From Argyresthia goedartella (taxonomy: Eukaryota > Arthropoda > Insecta > Lepidoptera > Argyresthiidae): a stretch of DNA of 64,000 nucleotides. The position numbers and the translations under genes are program-made. Shown here in pieces: positions 53,650 to 64,000 of the stretch; the first letter of the stretch is position 1; each line of letters starts with the position of its first letter. A model generated the notes under the pieces. That model did not search any database. It was not told the origin of the DNA and saw only the letters and a program-made list of their open reading frames with translations. The DNA lies in contig OX463816.1 in the NCBI GenBank assembly GCA_949825045.1, positions 15,371,579 to 15,435,578 on the forward strand, read 5' to 3'.

Positions 53650-54030
53650 ATGGTTTTTGGTTTGCAGAATGAATGTAAATCTTTCTTTAACTCTGAAGCG
53701 TAAACTTATGTACATGTGAATTCTTCCCGTCCTTACCTACGGAGCTCGGAGTTGGTCTTTGACTGACATCCAAAAGTCCAAGTGAAGTTTGCCACCGAAA
53801 TATGGAGTATTCTGGGCGTCCGGTTATTGGACCGAGTCTGGCATACCGAGTTGCAATCCAAAACTAAAATAAAAGAGGTAGCGGAAAAAGCGGCCGAATT
53901 AAAGTGGGACCGGGCCGGCCAAGTCGCCCGTATGCAATCACATCGACGATGGGCCAAATTAATACCTCTCTGGATCCCAAATGCAAACGAGGATGTGGAG
54001 GAAATATTTTTAAGGGGGGCACCATACTTA
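53650..54030 (+). pseudogene. RTE-like LINE RT C-terminal scrap
   Basis: Frames read ILPVLTYGARSWSLTDIQKS (near 53722-53780), then ILGVRLLDRVWHTELQSKTK and VAEKAAELKWDRAGQVARM (53782-53960), ending with WIPNANEDVEE. This is the conserved RT thumb/C-terminal block of RTE-type LINEs (consensus like TYGCETW, AKLKWxWAGHIAR). One frameshift; nothing upstream of it is preserved. Confidence 0.75.
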
Positions 54031-56942
54031 TAAAGGAGGGCACGAAAAAAATATTGACCTAACCGATCGAGTGGGGTAGGTATCGTTGTTTAGAAATTGT
54101 TGAGTGGATAAATACTGTATTTTTTGTTTTAAAGAATATTGGGTTAGAGTGCCGATAAGGGGGCGCAAGGGGGCGAAAAAATTCTAAGCTTTTTTTTCAT
54201 TGGTGCCCCTTATCTACACTCCTACCGAATATTGGAAAACAAAGGCATGAGAAGCCACTGAAGTCAGCTTTTTATAAAATATTGTACCGAAGATTTTTTA
54301 ATTTCCCATTGACCTATGAGCTTGCAATTTGGTGATAATGTTTAGACTATCAAACGAACTTACCTGAAGTGAAGTTTGATAGTAATTATCTTGCCATCAT
54401 CAGGAGATTTATTATTAAAACTCACGCTATCGCACATCGTCTAGCATCCTCTAGAAAAACAAAAAGCAAACCCCTGCTTACCTAAATACCGGGCGCGTAA
54501 AGCCGCTTTCTGTATATTATTCAGCTCTGTTATGTTCTGAATAGTACACAGACTTCGGCCTCCACTATTGCGCACACCGATAAACAAAATCTGTGTATGC
54601 CTCAGCGCTTTGATGTTTTACAGTTTTTACGCAACATAGTTTGGCTTGCTCACAATTGAGAATCAATGGGACAATCATGATTACTATTAGCGCGTTTCTA
54701 AGAGAATGCGCTGGAGCGCAACATGATTGGCCCCTAAAATTAATTCAAAGCAGAATCGATGGGGTCAATCCTGTTGTGCATTGACACGCGTGTGCATGAC
54801 TGAAACAACGAAGACTTCGCAGTGCACGTAGGGTAAGACAATGATCGTATGTGTGCATAAAGTGCAACGTACGAGTAGAACGACTGACAGGGTGACAGAC
54901 TGACATATATTTTTTTGTTCATGCAATTTACATACTTCCTTATCTATGGCAAATAAGATCCTTTATTGACAACTTACGACCTGTATTTGTGTTTTTTTAA
55001 CTATGTCTAAAGGCAACGAATTCAAAGTGGACGTCCAGCAAATACACAAAATAAGAAACGCGGGCATTCAAAAGGTGTCTCACAAAATAGACCCAATGCC
55101 AAAAAGCACTAGATGTTGATTTTAACTCATTACATTACAAAGCTTTATTCTTTTTTTATGCTGCCTAGTTCAATAATCTAGTTATGTCGGCGATTTCTGA
55201 TTTCTTTGTCTCTGTAGTGTGGCTATTTAATTGTCTGACACAGAAAAACTAGACGCAAATGTATAGAACAACTGTAATTTGTTGCAAACTCGCACTTTTG
55301 CCTATCATGACCGTCCCTTCATATAATTCAAATACAGAAAGTGCTCTTAAACGCATGCACATCCACATTCCATTATCATCTTTATTTATTTTTTCATCAT
55401 ATATCTATAGAATGAATATGATAATTATTTTAAGTACCAAGTGAATGTTACTGAAAGTTATGTACTATTTGAAAAGGAAGAGTTTTATTTACAGTATTAC
55501 TAATTTACATATTAAAACAGCTGTCCTAAATCATTAAGATACTAAGTCCCATTAGGTACAGTCAGCATCACATATATAGAGCTCTATGAAGTTAGCAGTA
55601 CAAAGTCATAGAAAACGGGGCTCAAATTTAGGGGATTTTGAGCTTATTTTGAGCTCCCAGAATACGAAGTTCGAGAATTTGAGCTCGAGCGGGAAAATAA
55701 CACAATAAAACACCAGCAGTGCAAAGTCCGAGTAGAGAAGTGAAACTCGCAGCGTCTTTGGACATGATTTTGAGCTCCCAGAATATGTGCATTTCGTTTG
55801 CCGCAACAGCAACACATAATGAAACATACCGATTTTCAAGAATTAAAAGGTACTTCCCCTTGAAGAAATTATGGGTATGGCAATTTTCGTAGCCATTTTG
55901 TTTGATTTGTTTATCGGTGAAAAATGGACTCTCCCGATATTATCGGAAAAGATTTTTGATTGCAAGTATTGAGTTTTGTGCTTAGTTATTTGTCTTTATA
56001 TCTATAATAATTGCTCATTTCAATTATAATAAATAATAATAAGTTTTTTATCATGTTTGATTTTATTTCTGTAAATAAGTTACTAAATTTGTACAGATGT
56101 AGTGAATAATCCTTTCCTATCGGCAAAACTCGGAACAACGATAACACCCGAATGGTGCCGATGTGTCTATGAATTACTGTATTATTAAATTACGTGTAGG
56201 TATCAAATAAATCGCATACTTTATTTATCAATGTCAAATCTTATCATCTACTTCTGGTTTCAATGAGCAAAGAGTTTCGTTAACCTGAGTACATATTTTA
56301 ATACTTACATACTACATACATAAAACTATTTTTCAATGTTTCGATGTACGGCCTTCAATGTAGTCATACCTAGTATTTCATATTTAATTATTAAAAATTA
56401 AATAGCTATGTGCACTCGTACAAGACTGTCGTTTTACGTTTTTCTGTGTACAATGGTACGGAACCCTTCATGTGCGGGTCCAATGTCCTATTCGCACTTG
56501 ACCTTATTATCACTTTTGCTGTATAGATATTTCTTATTGTTTATGATGTGTAGATCTATCTGCCTATTTTGCGCACGCACACATATCCGATGCTGACTGT
56601 AGCTACAAACCTCGTATTTCTATAAAATCTCGTATTTCTATAAACTACCTACTTAGTCGGATTTTAACGTCATCATTATTTAGAAAATAAATATTTATCA
56701 AATTAGGAACTGTTAGAACCGTACCTAATTAAATACAATATAGCTTCAAGCCTTTTAACATATGGGTTGGCAGAGGCACAGCCAGTTATTCAATACTCCT
56801 TTTGCGTGACAAGGGGCTGTCCAATCGCCGCAGCTATGGAGTACACCGTTTTTGCTTTCAAAATTACAAGCAATCCTTATCAAAGTTTAACTCAAAAAAA
56901 CTACAAGTACTTATAATTAATTGATATAAACTAGTCAATAAA

Positions 56943-56978
<36 letters not shown>

Positions 56979-59900
56979 TTCAGAGAAAGAGAGGGCAAAG
57001 CACAAAATACCGACAACTTACTTTAAAAAGAAAATGTCAACAAACAGCTTATGTTTAAATTAAGTATCCTGTAGAAATATATAATTTACCAAAATACCTC
57101 ATAACTGAAGTTTGATATTGAAGGAAGAAGTATAAATAAGTTATTATGGCAGATTCATAATTACCCAAAATATCCAAGGCCCTGGGGACATCAAGAAATT
57201 TACTCCCGGATGATATTATCCGTACTTCTAAAACAAATGACCCGCATTTCCTTCGGGGACGTGCCAAAATAGCTAAATCAAGACCGACTACAGTTCGGCA
57301 GATTCAGAGTTCATATAATAAGACAGTAAGTACTGTGACAATATGCCGGGATGCCGCCTAAAGTCCCTTTCACGCACGATATAAGAACGTTACCAAGTCT
57401 AAGTGGCAACTGGAAGATTGTACATGTAAGCCTGGCGGAACTCCAGGATGGCCTGTCAACTGGAGACATTGCGGTATTCTTGTAAATACATTTTCGAAGC
57501 AAGCCAAATTGTTTAGGCACTCTGTGTTATATTTTAATGGGGCCAATCATAATGCAAACAAACAAAGATAAGATGAATTACGCAGAAGCTTAAGCATTTA
57601 TTATCATGAAAACGGTATGTAAAATCAAGTGATTTAAGGAAAGCCCGCGTCGGTTGTCAAGGCTTCCTGTATAAACACTTAAAATCGTCATTGCTTCGTT
57701 ACCGCTTAGTTTCATGTTGAAACTTTGAAAATCCATGTCAGAAATGTTCTGTCTTCAAACTGAGTTGGGTTTTAAATTCACTATTCGACTATTATTTCAA
57801 AATTTAGATACCTTAGTTAACTAATAGCACGTCCCAGGTATGAGTCACTTTACATTGCATCATTAGACGAGTAAAAACGACGTACGCCAGGGCTTTCTTG
57901 TTATATAATGCAGAATAAGATCCATCTTCAACTTTAGCACTGAACATTACACTTTTTACTACAGTCATCTACCGCATGTGCCATTCAGATTAATTTATAT
58001 TCACCGCAGCGCATTTCGAGAATGAACATTGAACATGATTCATATTTTGCAACGTCGTATGGGAATCTTTGAGAGATTATGTCATCTTCGGTGAAATATT
58101 GAGGAACGGATTGCGGTTGGAGTCGGGAATATTAGGATATGTATAAACTATGCAGGCATATGTATTCATTTATTAGAGGTACATTATGTCAAGGTAGGAT
58201 TCGATGTTCATAAATAAGATCACACAAGTAAGTAGTTAGTGTATAGTTAACTATAATAGGTAAGTATGTTCGACATTGTAAGTTAAGGTATACTGTGATA
58301 AGTTAACTCAATATTTAAAAAATGAATCAAACGAAGTCAAAAAATACAATATCAAAAGCAAATAACAGGATGCCAGACAGAGTTAAACGCGGTCTTTGCT
58401 CTGGCTATAACTATAACATATTTGCATAAAAACGAGAACGTGGCACGATAATAAGGTATGGCGGGCAATGCTTATTGTAATGCTTGTTGATATTTTTCGA
58501 ATTCGCTCCTCAGAATTATGCTCGTGTTTCCGTAGCAACACAATAATAATTGTAAAATACACTTTCGTACGACGAAATTAATCATATTTAAAGCAGCTGC
58601 GTCCCGAAGACCCGCGTTGAATCGGAGTGTCTACGAGGCGCGACTGATATTGTAAAACTTTTCTTCGACGCAATCTACTTTAAAAATTAGCCGAGCGAAG
58701 ATTTGTGGTGACCCGTTGGTAATTGAGAGGCTTTTGAACGGTTAATTCTATTTGCATAAAAAATTAAATCTAACTGAAAGTTATTCGTACCACAATCTTT
58801 TACGCAACGGACCCTTTTGGTGTATCTAATGATTCTTAAAATTTTCCTCCTGTTCCCTTTTGGATTCCCTTCCGTTTTGTTCATTGACGATGGAATTTAT
58901 GGCACAATCTTTATTTTTCTCCTTCCATTCTGTTTATAATCTCAAAAGCTCAAATAGATTCACTCAATAGTAGTTATTACACCTTAGACCTCATACTGAA
59001 AAGGAACTATTCAGTTATGCGAATTACTCACTGTCGATTCCTGTGTAATCAAATGCGATGCTGATGCTGGTTCTCAGAATCACAGATGAGTCCTGAACGG
59101 TCTTAGATAAAGAAAACAAAATAAAATATCACTAACTGGCACTGACAGCTTATTAGTGAGTATCATCAGAGGCAGATGAAATTTCAGTTTCAGCAGGCAC
59201 TTTGCTCAATATTGCCATAAATATATTAATTAAATCTGAATGCTATACCTAGTCGGTCCTTAAGTTCTGTCACAAGGTTTTTGATAGATAAAACTCAGCA
59301 ATAAACTTTTTATTATTCGTATTATACATGATTAAAAAGCTTATTTTATACGAATCAAATTGCAATACAATACATTTTGTACGATTATCGCAATATGACA
59401 AAAAACCTTATAACTTGAGACAATCGCGAACCCAAAACACGCCGCAACTGACAAAAATACCACTTACCACAAATTTAATAAAAAAACAGTGTTCCAGATA
59501 ACCAACAAGGCTTTTTTTATTTATTCTGAAACCTCGATTTTAGACCATGCTTAACAACTAGCATTTGATTTTCTGTTAGCTTTCAGTTCCAACTGCTCCC
59601 AAAGAGAACTTTACGTACTTTTTACGTTTTCAGAAAAACGTATAAAAATGATCTTGTGGGCAACAAGTACACTACGTAAAATGTGAATATGAAAATTAGT
59701 TTTACCCAGTCTTAGTTATCTTATGCTTCAAAATGAAGATAACGGGTTCAGGGAGGGTTCTGACTAAAATCTCACGTAAGTTTGAAAGGTTTTAAGAGTC
59801 ATGGAAAAAAGATAAAGTGAATCACGTCCGTATTTTTGATTGGGTAAAAAAGTCCAAAATCTCTGAAGAAACTAGCATTTGTGTAATATGGCTTTAAGCA

Positions 59901-60882
59901 TTTAAATCCAATAACCGTTCTAATTTATCAGTATTTAATGAGCTATCAAACCATATATAGTATTAAATAAAATAAAACTTGGTATTATTTACTAAGCGGC
60001 AAAATATTTGTGACAGAACTTATGGACCGACTATGTATTTAAGTAAACGCTCAGTTGGGAGAACCATATCTATGATCGTTCGAGAGGAAATAGCTGATTG
60101 TAGACTATACAAACAAATATGCCAACGCGTTGCTCCAGGCGCTTCTTTCCAGAAGTTTGATTTGTATTCCTAGTTTTAATGCTTTTTAACAGTCCTACTA
60201 GAATTGAATTACAGCGGACGTGTCTACAGCGCATCAGGGAAACTTTTGGCCTGGCGCCAACTTTTGCGCCAACACCGACCGTTAGAAGGCGCGTCAGTCA
60301 CTCTAACGGAAATGCTGATGATTTGAGAAATATTTTTTTTTGCAATAAAAACAGTGGCATGCGTTGGCAGGTTTGGGCAACCTAATTAACTGATAACAGT
60401 AATTGAATGATTTTGCTATGAACTGTAAAGAGGTGCCGATGATCTTACGCCACACAAAAGACAATGATATAAGTTTGGTGATCAATGCTCAATTAGGGCA
60501 AAATAAATTATAATATTGGAGATTAGTGGTAATCAAAGGCATCGCAAATTTCACAAGCCCCCATATTAGCTCAAGTGGCTCATCACGTTGTAATCAGACT
60601 CGAAATATTTAGGCTTATCGTTCGATTCGTAGTTTTCAACATTTTCTTTTACAATTTTACTTTTGGTTTTGGGTTATTCATTTGTAGGTCCTTTCTGAAT
60701 AGCTATTCGGGAGTGTCGGTTTGTGCCAATTAAATTAAAAACCTGGAATCTGGAATAATGGATCTTTGTAAATCTCATGTGTTCTCTACCTTGTTTAAAC
60801 TACTCAATATGTCGTCACAGTAATTTCTTATTACATCTATAATCGTCACTATTTATTTAGCCTAGAAATCTAGAGGTAGAAT
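54031..60882. other. long stretch without a recognised gene
   Basis: Only minor items: a (TA)n microsatellite at 56943-56974; an inverted fragment of the ~410-bp repeat at 56447-56510 (ACAATGGTACGGAACCCTTC, TTCGCACTTGACC); a degraded repeat string near 56750-56790; a string GGTACAGTCAGCATCACATA near 55555, common in lepidopteran DNA. ORFs of 60-94 codons have no domain. It may hold distal regulatory DNA that I cannot read. Confidence 0.4.
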
Positions 60883-61037
60883 CAGTGGCGTAGCGTGCCT
60901 TGTCGGGGCCCCGTATAAAAATTTTTTTGGAGGCCCTTATATGGAGGTAAAGATTTTTCACAAAAGAAAAAAAATATTGTGAGAAGTAATATTTATTTAT
61001 CACATAATTTACCCATTTTACAAATAAAAATCGAATT

Positions 61038-63402
61038 TTAAATAGTCACTCTCCTTGCCTTTTTATCGGCAAACTGATTTAATAAATCATTTATGGCTGA
61101 TGATGATTTTAGTTTTTCTAAAGTTTCTGCCTCTATGGACAATAGTGAGTTGTCTGACAGCCGTTCTTGTCCCATCGAAGTTCTTAAGTATTTTTTTATT
61201 AGTTTTAATTTTGAAAAACTTCTTTCTGCCGTTGCGGTTGTAACTGGAAGGGTCAAGAATAAAAAGCATGCTGTGATTACCTCGGGAAAACTGGAAGCAA
61301 GACTATTGAATTTTACTAGCAATAATTCAATGAGTTCTTTAATGGAATAATTTTTTTTAATTTCAGAATTTAAGCATGTTTTTAGAGCCTTTCATTGGTC
61401 ACAAAGATTAAGTGAGATGTCTTTACTGTATTTAGCAGACAGTTTTCCGGAAGCGTTTAATATCTCTTCGCTTGAAGAAGATAGGAGTTTCTCCGGATGT
61501 AATATTTCGAATATACTACTCAGGTTGCAAAGGCTCTGAAATCTTTCTTTAGTTTGAGAAATTAATATATCTAAACAGCAATAGTATACATTGACTTTGA
61601 AATATGATTCCGGGTCGGAAATTCTCTCATCTTGTGATAACTCATAAAAAAAACGCTTCGTTATCTTTCGCCTACTGTTTTTAAAAACAGTTGTTACCCC
61701 CCACTTTTTTGCTCTATCTTTGGATTCATTTAGCAAACTATTAAATGAATTCTGATTTCTTAATTGGCACAGTCTATTTAAAAGATTACTTAATAAAATA
61801 CTAGATTTCTGTAAGTCATTATTTTCATGCTGTAGAGCTTTAGAAACAGGATTAATAATTTCAAATAGTGAAGAAAAAAATGTAACGAGCACTAAGAAAT
61901 CAAAACTCTCTAAAATATTAATTATACTTTTACATTCTTCACGTTCATCTTTTTTATTTGAAATTAAATTTAGTTGGTACAAAGTTTTCATGATTAGTAA
62001 AAAAAATTTCTTTACTGCTAATAAAGCGTCGTTCCTAGAAGACCATCTGGTAGGACATACCTTTTTAAGGGTAATCAAATATTTTTCAGATGAATCGTCA
62101 CTTAGCATAGCCCAGCGTTTTATACTTTTGCCAAAAAAAGTATATATTTTTTCTAAATTATCGAAAAAAGTCGATACTTCACGAACATGTCTCGCAGCAT
62201 CGTTCAAAACCAAGTTTAAAGCGTGCGCAGCACAATGAACATAATCGGCATTTGGAGCATGCTCTTTTATTAGGGTTGTAATCCTCCATACACACCCGAC
62301 ATAACATTTGCTCCATCGTATCCCTGTCCTCTACATTTAGTCAAATCAATTCCCTATTCTTAAGTCAAATTTAAAATGACAGTTTTCAGACCTGCAGCAC
62401 TGCAATCGGTTACTGCTATGAATCCTAAAAAGGACTCACAGATTTTTATTTCTTTAGGCACATTATCATCATTTTCTGTAACCGAGATATATCGAAAAAC
62501 TACAGATAGTTGGTCAATTTTTGACAAGTCTTGTGTTGTATCCAGAATTATTGTCAGAAATGGAGCTTTTTTAATTTCTGAGATAATACTGTTCCTAACG
62601 TTAGTACCAAGCAAACTAATAATTTCGTTTTGAATCGTAGGGCTTAAATAATTTATTTCACCTTTCGGTTTTAGAAAAAGTTCTTTTAAAGTTGCATCAT
62701 AGTTAGATACCAGACGTGAAATTGCCATAAAATTGCCAGAATCAGAATCATGCCCCCTCAAAGGTAGATTACAAGATACTAAAGTAATTATAACATTAAT
62801 TATACGATGCAGTACATCTCTCCAGAATGTAATTTTACTATCGATTTCACTTTTCAATAGAGTATCGATGGTATTTCCTTGCAAACAATTATTATAAGAG
62901 AGTGAGGCACTAATATGCTGCTGTGACTTTTCATGGTCAAGAATAGTTTGTGTGAAATTGCTTCTAACCGAAACACCGTTAACCCAAGCAGAGGAGTACG
63001 ATTTGTTTTGACGATCTGCTAATAACCAACAGAAGTGACAGTACGGTTTGTTTAAAACGTTAGAATAACATAACCATGGTCTTATAATTTTTATGCCTGC
63101 CTGATTGAAATATGAATAATAATAAGCTAAAAAAGGTCGGTTATTTTCTGAAACTTTTGGAAATGTGCCTTGTGGTTTAAATGGACCCAATTTAAAAATT
63201 ATTTTTCGTTCGCATTCAGTTAAATTGTCACCAAAATTTCCTCTATCTGATGAAATTATATTACAATCTGCATTATCTGCAGATATATCAGAATAGTTGA
63301 CTTGGGGTTCCTCGATTTCTGGATGGACATCCGATAAAGTATGTGCTTGGCTTTCTTCTATTTCCGGATGGATATGTGACGAAGAACATGCTTCAGAAGA
63401 AT
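61038..63402 (-). pseudogene. hAT transposase exon 2, lightly damaged
   Basis: Exon 2 begins after the acceptor TTTATTTTTAG at 63402. Order of parts: an acidic leader (HPEIEESQ); a TTF-type zinc finger region (KPYCHFCWLLADRQ, LDHEKSQQHISAS); the DUF4371-like core (SEIKKAPFLTIILDTTQDLS; KCRGQGYDGANVMSG; YVHCAAHALNLVLNDAARH); CPTRWSSRNDAL; and the C-terminal dimerisation motif LPVTTATAERSFSKLK. Damage is slight: a frame break or deletion near 62340-62360 and around 62240-62300, and an in-frame TGA at 61392-61394 after which the frame continues unchanged to the TAA at 61038. It resembles the ZMYM1-like hAT transposases of animals. Confidence 0.88.
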
Positions 63403-63935
63403 CTAAAAATAAACGAGTAATTGTTAAAAAATAAATACGAATGCTTTGATACTAAACTAAAAAGAGTTATATATAAATAAATAACGTTACTAAGGGTCAC
63501 AATTAGAGAGTGTTCAGTTCAGACGCACACAGATTCTACGCGGATTGTGCTCGTACCTATTAGTAGATACAAAATCACCTGCAGCCCGTCCGTGCATTAC
63601 TATACACCTGCGTGCTATTTAAACGCAGCGCGTAGTGTAGTGGCCATACAAAACGAGAACCCGAAAGCGAGTCTGCACATCTGAAGTTCTCAACACGCAA
63701 TTAACGATACGATACGGACTGATAAACAAACAACAAAACAAATCGATCCTATAGATAAGTTAGAATTTTGTTTTTTTTAATCAAGGCACGGAACCCTAAA
63801 AACAGTATAATTGTGAAAATCGAGGGGGGAGACAACTTTTTGTGACGGACAGATGGATAGACCGAAATTAAAAGATTTCCTTGTTTATCACTACGGGCCC
63901 CTAATAAATGGGTTGGGTAGTAGTGTAGTACTTAC
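63403..63935 (-). other. intron of the second hAT transposase
   Basis: Donor AAG|GTAAGTAC at 63935 and acceptor TTTTTAG at 63403 on the minus strand define a 533-bp phase-1 intron; joining restores codon GAT (Asp) between LDWK and SSEACSSS. Inside it (about 63785-63870) is a degraded ~410-bp-repeat-like stretch (GGCACGGAACCCTAAAAA, GACGGACAGATGGATAGACC). Confidence 0.75.
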
Positions 63936-64000
63936 CTTTCCAATCTAAATCACTCACAGTATCTTGTCTCTGAAAAAATGAAGAAATTTTGGGCACTTTT
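63936..64000 (-). CDS. second hAT transposase exon 1 (partial, window edge)
   Basis: The minus-strand frame reads KVPKISSFFQRQDTVSDLDW and ends in the donor at 63935. A short basic leader with PKISSFF is usual at the N-terminus of TTF/BED-type hAT transposases. The start codon lies beyond the window. Its phase fits exon 2 exactly. Confidence 0.75.

Larger units (their letters stand above)
60883..64000 (-). mobile_element. second hAT element (TTF-finger/DUF4371 type), runs off the window
   Basis: The left terminus CAGTGGCGTAGCGTGCCTTG at 60883 is a typical hAT-type end for this group. The transposase gene reads leftwards from beyond 64000 to 61038. The other terminus and the 8-bp duplication (expected to match GGTAGAAT before 60883) lie outside the window. 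Confidence 0.82.

Noticed and set aside
57055..57520. Possible Tc1 helix-turn-helix remnant (reads ISKALGTSRNLL, RPTTVRQIQSSYNK on the plus strand)
   Set aside because: Similarity is only suggestive, there is no catalytic motif nearby and no inverted repeats; a profile search would be needed.
54031..60882. Further exons of the Beat-like gene or another host gene
   Set aside because: The frame already stops at 52051 and I found no splice-bounded segment with a recognisable domain.

Overview
The window is nuclear DNA of an insect, very probably a moth or butterfly. It is AT-rich, has spliced genes and is packed with transposable elements. The lepidopteran call rests on the repeat families: tRNA-derived SINEs with a GGTTCGAATCC-type B box, RTE 3' ends reading TGCTGGGCATAGGCC, the ~410-bp repeat running from CAAGTGCGAGT to TACGGAACCCT, and minimal Helitrons starting TCTGTATATA. 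I see no bacterial gene, CRISPR array, rRNA or functional tRNA gene.

One host gene stands out. Six plus-strand exons (17883-17913, 41507-41673, 41993-42182, 50102-50241, 51311-51533, 51963-52051) join with consistent intron phases (1,0,1,0,1) into an 840-nt, 279-codon reading frame for a Beaten-path (Beat)-like protein. It has a signal peptide, two immunoglobulin domains and a hydrophobic C-terminal tail. Intron 1 is 23.6 kb and intron 3 is 7.9 kb, both inflated by transposons.

Layout. 1-17.8 kb: a 5'-truncated LOA/I-type LINE with an 11-bp target-site duplication, decayed and truncated LINEs of one Jockey/CR1-superclade family, SINEs, MITEs, a dead Tc1/mariner (ITm) transposase and two near-identical ~410-bp repeats. 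17.9-41.5 kb (intron 1): a SINE cluster, a palindromic MITE, a dead piggyBac-like element, a LINE interrupted by another LINE, a Helitron (30631-33115) caught in a tandem duplication, and a longer minus-strand LINE. 42.2-50.1 kb (intron 3): a nested set of elements. A SINE is split by an ITm element, which is split by a hAT element; the hAT carries an apparently intact mariner and two MITEs, one of which holds a further MITE. 52-64 kb: mostly unrecognised intergenic sequence, an RTE-like scrap, and a second hAT (60883 to beyond the window end) with an intron in its transposase gene.

The nested block is the most informative part. Every junction can be read from terminal inverted repeats and target-site duplications, so the order of insertion can be deduced. 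A second theme is short-loop, near-perfect inverted repeats at six places; at 9109-9143 comparison with an uninterrupted sister LINE shows the hairpin arose by copying the reverse complement of adjacent sequence.
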